Source: Phymatolithon calcareum (Eukaryota; Rhodophyta; Florideophyceae; Hapalidiales). Taken from it: 64,000 nt of DNA. A model generated the notes under the pieces. That model did not search any database and had not been told where the DNA came from. It saw only the letters and a list, made by a program, of their open reading frames with translations. Where the stretch lies: positions 372,001 to 436,000 of the forward strand of contig OZ345380.1 in NCBI GenBank assembly GCA_977006965.1. The letters run 5' to 3'. Shown piece after piece: positions 13,301 through 23,437 of this stretch (position 1 is its first letter; every line of letters begins with the position of its first letter). Both the position numbers and the translations under genes were made by a program.

Positions 13301-14060
13301 TGAACTCGCAACCGCTCAGGTAGTTTCCGCGTCAACCGACAGACGCTACGTTATGACATCCAGTGCTGAAGAAGATGGGCATTTCACTACCACTTTTCGC
13401 CTGCGAATTTTTCAGCACGTGATTGTGCGCACAGACGCATGCCACTGTGGAAAGCGCCAGCCGTGACATATATGTGCACCGTGTATTGTGGAGCCTTCTT
13501 CTATTGACCGCAAGTAGCTAACCAAACCTCTCGCCCGTCTTCTAAAACAGCCCACCACGACCTCGGTGAGCGTGCGAGTCACGTAAATTCAAATGAAGTA
13601 TCTCGCCCATCCAGGAACGAATCGACAGATGAGCTCCACATTCCTTTCAGATATAAATTTAGAGGCCGATTGCGCCATTGCGAGCATGTCTTCTTATGCT
13701 CGTCCTGTGTTCTGCAATAATGCAGGTGGAGATCATGAACCACGAGACCTCTTTGCCCCATGGAAACATCCTGTGAACTGGCGTATGTCGTTCAAGAAAC
13801 CAGAAGTTTTGCGCACCAACGAACAACTTTCAACGACTGAGGCAGACGTATATGCTCCTCTTACACGCATGATTCTCGACATTTCGGATATTGTCATGAC
13901 CAGAGTGGCCCCTTGACAAAGGGCAGATACTGAATCCAACCGTGGAATAGGATGTGAATATCTTCGTCAATTCAAGCCCTCGCTGGGCGATTATTTTACC
14001 AAAATCGGGCATGCCGACGACCCCGTGTGCACACCTAATAACTCCAGTGGCCGCCCCCAC
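10332..14060 (+). pseudogene. Decayed coding tract of unknown origin
   Basis: Protein-like segments follow one another on the plus strand in shifting frames with many stops: 10,332-10,667 and its frameshifted continuation, 10,874-11,287 (continuing after a stop to about 11,490), 11,499-11,684, 11,712-11,996, 12,116-12,600 and 13,593-13,916. The segment at about 12,430-12,600 encodes regularly spaced Cys/His (CxxC pairs with nearby His), which looks zinc-binding. Another Cys-rich stretch lies at about 13,430-13,480. I do not recognise the family. Length, orientation and decay suit a dead mobile element or viral-type integrant more than a host gene, but no terminal repeats were found. Boundaries are approximate. 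Confidence 0.35.
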
Positions 14061-15571
14061 TTTTGAAGTAGATACGGTAGATTGAGTTTAGAGCATTAAA
14101 ATTCCTTCCAGTGTACTATGTGTGCCGTTCACACCTCTTGTAGTAAAGTTGAACGATGTGCCATGAGGTAGTTCTGGTATTTCTAGTCTGATGCGACACT
14201 CGTCAATCGCATTGCGGATAGACATGAACACCCCGATCGGGCCCCTCCCCGAATAAAGCCCTCTGAGGGCCTCATTTTCCTGGAGAAGACCTCAGATTTT
14301 CTTGGGCCCCTCGCGAGGGCTATGATTATTGTACACGTATGTCACAATTACTCCCTCATGTCATGTGCATTTGTTTGCCACGTGTATAATGTATCATAAG
14401 TTTTCTATTTGAGAACAAATAGGCCCTTCCGAGGGCTTCAAAAAGCTCTCTTTTTGTCCGGTTTTCTGGAGGCCCTCTCAGGCCCTCTTCGAAATCCCAG
14501 CGCAGCAAAGAGGTCATGCCCTACCCCTCTCGAGGTCCGCTCGGGATGCTCCTTTCTAATTGTGGACGACTTGGATGTTCCGGATATTGAGGATGATTCC
14601 GGGTGGAGGGAAGAAGCTCTATTCATTATCAAAGCAGAGTGCATCACCATCAAGAGAAATCGAAAGCAGGGGCCCGCTTTGAAGAAAGTCGCCTGAAGAA
14701 TGGCAGCGTAGAGATACGTTTGACAAGTTAGTCAGCTTTGACAGCTGTTGTGACATCAATTGTATCTGATATCTGGTAGAGTCTACTGTAGGCGTCAGGA
14801 TACGAAGTTATACGAGGAAAACGTTCCAAGCCCGCACTACAGAAGGAAGGACGAAAGAAAAGTACAGCAGCAAAAGCAGTTACAAATTCACGAAAATTTT
14901 AAATCTTTCTACTGAAAACTACTAGATGATCATAAGTGACGAAAATAATGAGATATTTTGGATTTTCGAAACATTTCAAAATCTCCTACCATATTATGGT
15001 TCTAGTAATATTTCCAAAATTACTCCTCTATTATGCCACTAATAATTTGCGAATACTAAAAAAGTTTATATCTCTTCCTTACACCTTCTATATAAGGAAG
15101 ACGTGTAAACAATGATTGCTCTATCATACATACTTGTCCCTCTTATTAGCATTTATGAGAAAAATCTGGAAAGCCCATATCCTAAGAGGATTTCTCAATG
15201 TATACTTCGGCCTTTTTTCTGAGAGTAAAGCCCTAGTAAACCTAGGTTTTCCTAGGTGTGTTCTATATGTTTCACTTAACAAAATCCCAGGGAAACTTCG
15301 TATCGCAAACGACACGGTGTTACAGAACCTACAAAATATTCATGTCCACAATATTTCTCATTTATCCACGCAAACAAGCCAGGGACCGCGCTCTCTATAC
15401 TCAGTACACATGTTGAAGAGGGCATTTTATCACTTGCGCACGAATATCTCGCAAATCTTTCATGTGCAAGGATGTAATGTCGACGAACAACGCAACCGAC
15501 TTAGATGTGCGTACGAGCACGTGTGTAATAAAGACAGATAGAAATCAGTTACGAAAGGTTGTTCCATTAGA
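14061..15571. other. Intergenic with CCCTC/GAGGG palindromes
   Basis: No recognised gene. Three short quasi-palindromes of the form CCCTC..GAGGG lie at 14,259-14,269, 14,308-14,319 and 14,424-14,435, within an unusually GC-rich patch. The frames at 14,409-14,696 and 15,116-15,541 have no signature I can name. Confidence 0.4.
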
Positions 15572-16328
15572 CTACGCCGTCTTGTTTCTGAAGTAAGGGA
15601 CCAGCAACTTCCCTAAACGAAACGCTCTTGGGTTTTTCGCAGTACCAATAATGTCACATGGAACCTTGTCAGTGCCGTCAGCATTTTTACAAATATTCGT
15701 GCTCTTGGTCCCCCGAGGACTCTTTTTACGTTCGTGTTTCAGGACGAATGTTCGACGAGGCAGCCGTTCATAGAAGAGGCCCGTTTCGTCCACGTTGTAA
15801 ATGCAATCTGTATAACATCCTCGTAGTTTTTCGAGCAGGGAAGCGATGTCGCGGGCTGCCTCGGCGACGGGTGCACTGCCTGCCTGACCATGAAGCGATA
15901 TTGACTCCATCCCATGACATTGAACTTTGCCCCCCACCCAGTCGACACTGAGAATTTCTCGACAGCGGCACGCTCGCTGAGCGGTAGTTCTGCAGTCAGC
16001 ATGGCTTCTCGAATTAAAAGCGCGCGCTGCATTCACATCGCTTGTGTGACTTGCATCTTCATCGCTCGGGAAGCTCGACGAATTGCAGTACCTTGCGATC
16101 GATAATCGGAAACTTGGCAGCTCGGTCAGACTTCGTCGTCAGAGCTGTCCCGTCCTGAACCTTCTTTCTCAGAACCGATGCTTCAGCCTTGATTTTAGAG
16201 ATCGTCCGACGACTTATCTTGTACTTGGCCATAACGGCGGTCGCATCGAAGTTTTTAGCGAGCATCTGTAGGACGCCCCGGTTTTCGTTCAGCGAGAGTC
16301 GCGTGCGGTTGCTCGTCTTCTTCTTCAT
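15572..16328 (-). pseudogene. pogo/Tigger-like (DDE_1) transposase relic
   Basis: Starts at the ATG at 16,328 (residues MKKKTSNRTRLS...). An N-terminal helix-turn-helix like that of CENP-B/pogo transposases is followed, after frame changes near 16,040 and 15,860, by a Tc5/CENP-B-type DNA-binding stretch with the motif FSVSTGW. After that comes the start of the DDE endonuclease with the diagnostic IYNVDETGLFYERLP, which carries the first catalytic Asp. The frame ends at 15,572 soon after LGKLLVPYFRNK, so the rest of the catalytic domain, with the second and third acidic residues, is missing. Several frameshifts and the truncation make it inactive. No terminal inverted repeats were identified. 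Confidence 0.8.
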
Positions 16329-17240
16329 GGTCCAGCGCTCTACGGTGACCGAGATGACCATCGGTGAGCCCATGGCTGCACTTTACACGTAGAGCATGCA
16401 CAGTATTTACAATTGCAGCTTGAATACGTGTAAATTGTATGATCTTGTGCCATCGCAAGCGAGCATGCATAATGGGAGTGAAGCACAATACAAAATGGCA
16501 CTATATCGAGACCCCTCTGTACACCTTTTGCGTGCTCAGACGGACAAGGGGCGCTACCAATTGCAGGGGAAGACGGATTCTCCGGAGGGTGGGATAGTTT
16601 GCATGTCATTGGTGGATCGATAGCACCAGTACTGATTAATCCCTGCGTCGGTCATTAACTTAATGTGACATTCTACTAGGGACGCCGTACCTTAGGCATT
16701 AGGCCGTTGGGACGACGTCAACTCAATAGTTTGTCCAGATGCAATTCGAACTACGTGCCATGCTACTCGGAATAGGCGTTGCGCGTGATCGGCTTGCGCG
16801 TGATGGGCCGTACAGTTCATCTTGCAAGCTTGGTGCGATTGCCTCGACACTGTAAGCAAAAGATGTACTTATTTGCTGTTACATCGGCGCATCAATCATT
16901 CCGGTCGTCATCGATTCAAGTCGGCGAGCAAGTCGAAGATCCGGCGATATGCGATATTATGCGCGCCCGTGGTGTCGCCAAGTAGGACCTCTTGAATCTA
17001 CGTGGCTCCAAGAGAGCTCGATTATTTTTTCCACCCACCCATCCACCCTGACAAGATAGAAGGTCCCGAACTCAACCTGGTGGTACTTTGATCCTAAGTT
17101 ACGGGCGGTTGGAGCCCGTGTCTTGTAATGGGGCAGTGCGGTTGGTGCGTGCCTCAGGATGTGGATCTTAATGTTGTCGGGCTTTGGCAGTGCAGAGAGT
17201 GCGTGCGCCGGTAGGTCATGTCGCTTCTGCATTGCGGTTC
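16329..17240. other. Intergenic, nothing recognised
   Basis: Flank of the transposase relic. No coding signature, RNA gene or clear repeat was seen. Confidence 0.4.
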
Positions 17241-17254
17241 CATACACCTATATA

Positions 17255-17649
17255 TGGGAAAAGGAAGAAGAAGGCAGATCAATGAAGATTCCTATTGAAG
17301 GCAAGCTACCAGGGATCCTTTACATAGGAGAAAGAACAACACGTTTAAGGTGCCTCAGGCTGACATTCAACCGAGCACCCCGTTGGAGGAAATCAGTGTT
17401 GGGTGCTTACTGTGGGATTACCGCGGTGATCAAACTAGGCGCCTTACAACGTACTCTAGCGTCATCGAGGGTGAGTACAGAAATTGAGTTTGAGTGCAAG
17501 AGACTCACAGGAGCTCTTGTTGGGAGAGAATTACGAATCAAGAACGTTTTGAGCAGCCAGATGACTTTAGCGTACTGATTATGCAAGAGCTGCCCCGTTA
17601 CTCCAAGGTGAGGCTTTGGGAGCTCTCAAAAATAAAATCATCAAATATC
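17255..17649 (+). mobile_element. 5'-truncated LINE, ATATCC-end family
   Basis: Encodes the C-terminal end of the LINE ORF (from WEKEEEGRSMKIPIEGKL to about 17,576), nearly identical to the copy at 25,581-26,800, then the same short 3' UTR ending AAAATCATCAAATATC. It is bounded by a direct repeat CATACACCTATATA at 17,241-17,254 and 17,650-17,663, which I read as the target-site duplication. There is no poly(A) or simple-repeat tail. Confidence 0.9.
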
Positions 17650-17663
17650 CATACACCTATATA

Positions 17664-19095
17664 GAATAATTTTAGTCCTCTAGCTAGAGCTATCGCTCGG
17701 ATCACGGGAGGACTTGATATCAAGTTTGACGGCCATCGAAGGCAAGGTCGTTGCCGTGACGTGCGCACCGCATCGCCAAGCTTTTACTTCTCGGTATCCT
17801 GCCCGCGTCTCGAGAAAGCTTTCTCTGCCGAAAAAACATCACGCAAGTGTCACTAAAAATTCTTAGCAAACTGCAAGCGCCTTGGAAGTTGGCAACCACA
17901 AATCCAAATTGTTCTGCGGGCACAGGCAGAGATATTCACTGTACTCATCATCCTAGCTTCGAAAGAACCACAGTGTGTTTTGGGAGCAACTGGTCTTCTG
18001 ATGGGAAGAGCACTCTTCTTTGCAAGCTGACTTATTGGAACAACGTGGATGGACTCAAGAGCAACCCTTACGAACATGCGCATTGGGTCGGCCACGGAAC
18101 AAGACATAAGCAGTTCTCTTCGGCGACTGCTCAAGGGCGATATTGCGTGCCATACTCTTGCAGTGCGCGGAATCCAACCTGCAGTCCTGATGGAGCTCAA
18201 AGTGAGGGCCGCAGAGAACGCCATTGTATCCACCCTGATGGAAACTTGGAAAAACAGAACGCTGCTGCTTGTATATGGAGCAGTCCTGATCAGCATAATT
18301 ACCACCAGCTATGGGAAAGACATTATGCATCAAATGTATTTCCCATAGCTTGAGGCAATTAAGCTGATCAGTTCAGCTCCATTCACTGGAGTCATATTTT
18401 GACAAGATTATTGATATTGGAAGCGATGCGAATCCAATAACTCCAGACTCGATGGGCAACTTCAAAATATATCGGTTGGAGGTGCTAAAGGGATGGATGG
18501 TTTGCTTGCCTGGGATGTTCTTCGAAATTGCTCATGCCGTAGGTGCAGCATTCTTGTAACGCCCATGAAAACGAAATTGGTGAACCTAGAACATGAAACG
18601 GCGTGAGGCGTCGGACAATTGGCTGGTGTTACCAAAGGGTTGTGACTTTAGTTGATGAAGTTGTTGCTTAATTCATGCTGAAGATGTACCTTAAATCCCT
18701 CTGCTGGAGAGGGCTCTCTTGCTTAAGTAGTCTAACTATAGAGAGTGTGGCCGTAGTGGCGCACTGTCGGTGAAATAATCAGCCTAGTTCCGGTCATTGT
18801 CAATATCGGTTCACTTGATGACTAGCAGTGAACCGCAAGCGAATACACAATGAACGGTTAGTTACCTGGCTAACACAAAGTGAACGTTGCCTTGTTACAT
18901 CATACATGGATATATGGAGTAATTTCACATAACAGGGCTTACTACTGTATGTATATCATAGGGGTAGGGGATGGATAGAGTATCACTGTTTGCGAGAAGG
19001 GGTGTATCAGACCCGAGCAGCAGCATTACACCCTAGCTGGTGTCTCTGAGCAGAACACAGCTGCTTGGGGCAGGAAACGGTCCTGATGCATGAGT
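17664..19095. other. Possible decayed coding relics
   Basis: A plus-strand frame at 18,049-18,348 (99 aa) has a protein-like composition with a hydrophobic stretch, but I cannot assign it. At about 18,465-18,540 another frame reads GGAKGMDGLLAWDVLR, reminiscent of the start of a non-LTR reverse transcriptase domain, though this is weak. The remainder to 19,095 shows nothing recognisable. Confidence 0.25.
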
Positions 19096-19535
19096 CGAAG
19101 CAGAAAACAAGTCCGGAAGTGACCGTAGTGATGGTCCATCACCACGCTTGGTACCAATATTATTTTTATTTTTTTACTGCAATTTATTGCAATAAATTGC
19201 AATAAAGTCTTAATTGTCCTGAGAGGTGCTTATTGCAATAGTTATTGCAAAAAGTAATGGCATATGATCGAAAATCAGGGTACACCCTTGCCCTCCTCTG
19301 CGCTGGCAAGATCGCCGAATGCGCGAGTGAAGACATGGCGCAGGAGGACCTGAATTAGATTCTGTTATTGCAATTGATATTGGAAGAATGGTAAGATATT
19401 GCAATTCCTATTGCCTTCAACCTTGCATTATTGGTATTGCAATTCCTATTGCATCATGTGCCCCAATAAATAACAATAATATTGGTACTATCCCTGTCCA
19501 TCACCACGGTCATTTCCGGACATGTTTTCTGCTTC
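19096..19535. repeat. Long palindrome split by an insertion
   Basis: Arms at 19,096-19,133 (starting CGAAGCAGAAAACAAGTCCG) and 19,498-19,535 are reverse complements with about four mismatches over roughly 38-40 bp. Without the 349-bp insert at 19,147-19,495 the arms would meet around a one-base centre, so the original site was a palindrome of about 80 bp. The insert lies essentially at the palindrome's centre. Confidence 0.8.
19147..19495. mobile_element. MITE-like element with TTGCAAT subterminal repeats
   Basis: Inner inverted repeats GTACCAATATTATTTTTATT (19,151-19,170) and its complement at 19,469-19,488 differ at one position. The interior is AT-rich, with many copies of TATTGCAAT/ATTGCAATA near both ends. 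A 13-bp direct repeat GTCCATCACCACG flanks it (19,134-19,146 and 19,496-19,508). No coding capacity. The type is uncertain: the subterminal repeats resemble those of the neighbouring hAT element, but a 13-bp duplication is longer than the 8 bp typical of hAT. Confidence 0.65.
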
Positions 19536-19665
19536 GCCTTTCTCGAACCCGGACATCACTGATGGTGTTTATGAGCAAAACTGGGAACGCACCCTTGTGG
19601 AGGACGGAGGAGTGCACGGTCACTATGACCGCCGGTCATCGAGCGACGGATACGGCAGCAGAGGC

Positions 19666-20523
19666 CAGGCGTTGGGAGCAATATACTGGTACGGTATTGG
19701 GCAAGGACTATACATCGCAATACCTATTGCAGTATCTGTTTATGTGCCAGTACGTCAATATATTGCAGTATACTGTCAATGCGTCTCGATTCGTCACATA
19801 TCTAGCAAATCTTGCTGTTCATCATCTTCCCCAACTTTTTGACCAACACGAGCGCTGCGTACATTAGACATAGCAGTGACAACGCTCTGAAAATCCCAGT
19901 AGCTTCTGTTGACCTTCAGAAACAAGAGGGACTCGAAAAGGAGAGGCGTGATTCGTTGCCGGTTGTCATCCAGAAATTTTCCGGCCAAAGAAAACAAACG
20001 CCCGATTTCAGCGGAAGAACCGAGTATGAATTGTAAGTCCATGTACGACCGACCACGTTCGCGACGGTACTGCTTTCGTTTCTTGAAAATCTCAGCCATT
20101 GACAGCGTGTCGTCGTTGTCCTCTTCTTCAGACATATTTCCAGCATCGTTCTCCTCCGGCCTCCTCTTCAGATGAGCACATGCTTGTTTTTCGTCATCCG
20201 TCATTGAGTCCGTTTCATTCCGCTGAATTTTGACAACACCAGCCTCAAAAAGAGAAGACGGCGAATGCGGCGAATGAAGTTTGATATAGTTATCCTTCAA
20301 CGTACAACCATACAGTCGTACTCCCGGAATGGAAGGGGGTGTCACAATTGACCGAAAGCAGTACGTCAGCAAAGAGAATCTATGCCAACACGTATCGAAC
20401 CGGCCGTGGGCGAGAAATTCCATACGCCAATACGTACTGCAATACATGCCATGCGCTCAATACGCTATCAATACCAGTATATTGCAGTATACTGCAGTAT
20501 CAGTATATTGCTCCCAATGCCTG
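19666..20523 (-). mobile_element. Non-autonomous hAT element, complete ends
   Basis: Terminal inverted repeats start CAGGCGTTGGGAGCAATATA on the left and CAGGCATTGGGAGCAATATA on the right, one mismatch apart. They are flanked by a perfect 8-bp duplication GCAGAGGC (19,658-19,665 and 20,524-20,531), the hallmark length for hAT transposition. Subterminal regions carry many TATTGCAGTAT-like repeats. At 858 bp it is internally deleted and retains only the end of a transposase gene. Perfect duplication and near-identical ends suggest fairly recent movement. Confidence 0.95.
19794..20345 (-). pseudogene. hAT transposase C-terminal dimerisation region
   Basis: The minus-strand frame carries the hAT C-terminal dimerisation signature: ILGSSAEIGRLFSLAGKFLD, then R-Q-R-I-T-P and a conserved LLFLKVNRSYWD block, ending about 30 residues later. 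The acidic linker before it (EEEDNDDTLSMAEIFKKRK) is also typical of hAT proteins. The BED zinc finger and most of the catalytic region are absent, so this is a remnant that must depend on a transposase supplied elsewhere. The upstream part of the frame, above about 20,345, runs into the terminal repeat and is not coding-like. Confidence 0.85.
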
Positions 20524-20614
20524 GCAGAGGCGGGAGCGAAGACGGCGATAGGCATGTGGGTGTTGGCCCCACATGCCCATCGCTGTCTTCGTTCCCGCCT
20601 CCGCTGCCGTATCC

Positions 20615-21826
20615 CACATTGTAGGCGAGCACACTGGAGGCTTTGGTGGTGCCGACAGTCTTAGTGGATTAGTTCGCGGAGGTGGAGGCCTTGACAGCAC
20701 GAGTGTCCTGAGTCCTGGACGTGGCGTATGTCGCGAAGAGACTCCGGAGCCGATGTACCGGATTGGCCGGAACATGAAAGGGAGCAGCGGATTTTTAAGA
20801 CTCGCAAAAAGACAACTGTTGAGTAAAGCTGTCAGATTACATATTTGACTTTACTAATGTTCCCAAGGAGGATTTGTCTGGGCCTTCAAATATAGTAACT
20901 ACTGTTGAAACTGACAGGAGTTTTCCCAAGCACGTGGATATGGATGTAGATGCTTGCTCTCCAGTTGTTCATGGTCTGGAGGAGCAGAGCGAGGTCGAAA
21001 TCAAGCTAGTCTGGGAGTATTTCAGTTCCGATATTGAGTTTCGGGATATACCGGAGAAGAATGGAGAGAATATTATTGTGACGTTCCAACATGATGTTTT
21101 CGTTTATTCCTGATCTGACCAAGGTCAAGATTTGAGGTCATGATGTGCACTTGGAGACCATGCTCGGCCCTTGTTTTACCCCTTACCGTTGCATGAAGAT
21201 AACGTAACTTTTAAGGACGTGCTGAGTGCCGGTACCAGACTTCTAGGTATTTTGACTTCGAGACATGGTAACTAATGGTAAGCTCTCCATATCATTTCTC
21301 GATACGCACAAGCAGTTGCTCCGGCTAAAGCTCGGAACTCTGGCGGTAATTTTCCAATTGCGCGCCATAATTCTGTCTTGCTTTTTATATTAAGCACAAT
21401 AAAAAACTTCCCGCTGAGCTCCAATGGAGAACCTGTTCAGTCGAGCAGATTGCTAGCGGAAAAGGGGAAAATCATTTCGTTGCGACCCCTGGTTGCCACA
21501 ATAACGATCATTCAAAGGAAGCTAAAGACTCCTCATGGTGACCAGTTGATAACTCGTTCGGCTTTCATTAAATGAAAGTCGGAGGGACGAGTTTGACTCC
21601 TGCAATATACTATATTGCAGGAGTCAAGGATGCCTATCGAAACGGAGGTCAATGGCTCTAACATAGTCAATAAAATTTATTTTCATAAAACTTTGCAAAC
21701 CACGATTCGATCCGTTGCGAAACTTTTTAACTTTGAAAACGATTTTTAATAATCATTTTCAATCTCCGGTTCCACAAGTCACCAGAGAACGATAGCGGAC
21801 GCATCCATCACTGTGATGAACGAACG
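20615..21826. other. Intergenic upstream of the YqgF-like gene
   Basis: No recognised gene. A plus-strand frame at 20,874-21,113 (79 aa) is acidic and protein-like but unassigned. Paired palindromes at 21,551-21,627 are listed separately. Confidence 0.35.
21551..21627. repeat. Two adjacent palindromes, one perfect
   Basis: 21,593-21,609 (TTGACTCCTGCAATATA) is perfectly complementary to 21,611-21,627 with a one-base loop. Immediately before it, 21,551-21,593 folds with CTTTCATT/AATGAAAG around one base plus an outer AACTCG/CGAGTT pairing. It lies about 200 bp upstream of the YqgF-like start codon. Confidence 0.75.
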
Positions 21827-22516
21827 ATGCAAGCACCCGGCTTCACTGCGGTGCGCAGCGGATCTCTCCATACACATCGCGAGCGCATAGCAGGAAACAC
21901 GCCGCGCTGCGCACTCGGAAAACGTGCACTTGGGGTAGACTACGGCCTGTCGCGTGTGGGGTTGGCGGTATCCATTGGCATATCTCCCCGACCTCTTTCC
22001 CGCGTAGACACGCGCGACATACGTGCAGCGGCCGCAGCAGTGGCAGCAGCAGCACGCGAGAATGTCGCCGATGAGATTGTACTCGGTCTGCCCCTGAACG
22101 CGTCCGGCGAGATCGGAGAGCAGGCGCAACGGACGCTGGCGTTTGCAGCCGAGTTGACGCGGGCGGCGCCGGCGCAGCGGCTGCTGCTCATCGATGAGCG
22201 GTTCACGACGCAGGAGGCGGACGCGCAGTTGCGAAATAAGTGTCGTGAGGAGAGATTGGCCTCTCGCGACTCGGTGGCGGCGGCGGGCATTCTCGAACGG
22301 TACTTCTCCGCGCACGATGAGGCACGGGCGGAGGTGTTTTATGAACCTGAAAAGGGGAAAGATCAGTGGTCGGGAAGAGGTGTTGAAGTGGGTGGGAAGG
22401 AGCGGCAGTCTTTCGCGGAGTGGAAGAGCGAGATGAAGCGTGCAGCGTCGGAGCAGGCTGCCGTGCTGGGCGAGGGAAAGCGTGCGCGGCGAAAGCATAA
22501 ACGAAAGAAGAGATAG
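21827..22516 (+). CDS. YqgF/RuvX-like Holliday junction resolvase
   Basis: 229 aa, intronless. Residues about 34-165 match the YqgF (RNase H-like, RuvX/Yqf) fold. ALGVDYG..RVGLAV (35-48) holds the first catalytic Asp, D38. IVLGLPLNASGEIG (84-97) is the conserved second strand and loop. IDERFTT (122-128) carries the second acidic residue. ASRDSVAAAGIL (146-156) carries the final Asp, D148. All active-site acids are kept. In bacteria the family resolves four-way DNA junctions or processes pre-16S rRNA, and eukaryotic copies are usually organellar. About 33 basic, serine-containing residues precede the domain and may be a transit peptide. The C-terminus adds a long basic tail (RARRKHKRKKR) unlike bacterial members, which are about 140 aa. 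The ATG at 21,827 is the first in frame that gives the extension. Confidence 0.88.
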   Translation: MQAPGFTAVRSGSLHTHRERIAGNTPRCALGKRALGVDYGLSRVGLAVSIGISPRPLSRVDTRDIRAAAAAVAAAARENVADEIVLGLPLNASGEIGEQAQRTLAFAAELTRAAPAQRLLLIDERFTTQEADAQLRNKCREERLASRDSVAAAGILERYFSAHDEARAEVFYEPEKGKDQWSGRGVEVGGKERQSFAEWKSEMKRAASEQAAVLGEGKRARRKHKRKKR

Positions 22517-23437
22517 TGGGGCTTGCAAGTTGAAAATTGTCGACGACTGTTTTTTCATGCAGAGACGGCGGGCGAACCGAGTGAAGGAAGGCAATCGCCA
22601 TTTGATGCTTGCCAACAATATGCGAAGCAATGGAAATAATTCATTTAGCCCCAAGCTCACTCGTAGTTGCTTTTCCAAGTGACGGACGGATAATGCCCAG
22701 TCGTCGGAAGCATTGGCAGCGCAAAGTCAGGCAGGCAGCCTTCCGGTCGACACGAGCTGGAAAGGGATGCTAATTCCAGCTCCCATGAGATGTCCAGTGG
22801 CAACCGTCGTACGTACGTGGCATATATGAGTTTGATGCATATCCGTCCGATGTAGCAGATTGTCCGTTTGGATTGTGCGAACATTTCATATATGAGCTTA
22901 CCTCTGCAACCAGGAGTAGCATTATCATGGGTGGATGGGTATGTGTCGGCAAACTTATTGCACGTGGATAAAACCACGACCTTCGAACCAACTTACTAAA
23001 TGTTTCCCTCCAGCATCTGTTTGTCAAACCAAATATCTAGCACAATCGTGAAGACATCCATCCATCCTCATTGAAGCGCACGTTGTCAACTGCGAGAAGT
23101 CCTACATTATTCTCTGTCGTGAACTCTCTAGTGTTTCGCAAGCAGCACAAGAACGTAAAAGTTGTAAGGTTGTAAATGTTTACCAGGGCTGATCCCTAGC
23201 TTTTATTCCTTTACACATCGTAACAGTATTACTGATTGCAACAAAAATGTCCGTCCAACGACATCTTAAACTCGGCACCTTCGTACCTGGACGGTTGCGT
23301 TAGTGGGGGGGTACATTCTCCACGGCTGGAGCTCAACGCAAGCTGACTATTCTATCATCATCCAACCGCAGAACATTGAACAACAAGCAAGCAAGATAAT
23401 CCACAGGGGTGTCCTCGCTCCTCCACTGCACAACCCC
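22517..23437. other. Intergenic between YqgF-like and the orphan gene
   Basis: Convergent 3' flanks of two genes. No coding or RNA signature was recognised. Confidence 0.5.

Larger units (their letters stand above)
19648..20614. repeat. 101-bp palindrome split by a hAT element
   Basis: With the hAT element and one copy of its duplication removed, 19,648-19,665 joined to 20,532-20,560 forms a 47-bp arm. It is complementary to 20,568-20,614 with four mismatches, all A/G transitions, and a 7-base loop (20,561-20,567). The hAT insertion therefore interrupted the left arm of a pre-existing long hairpin. Confidence 0.88.

Noticed and set aside
21779-22678. 299-codon antisense frame over the YqgF-like gene
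   Set aside because: It is a GC-driven shadow of a gene with intact catalytic motifs on the other strand.
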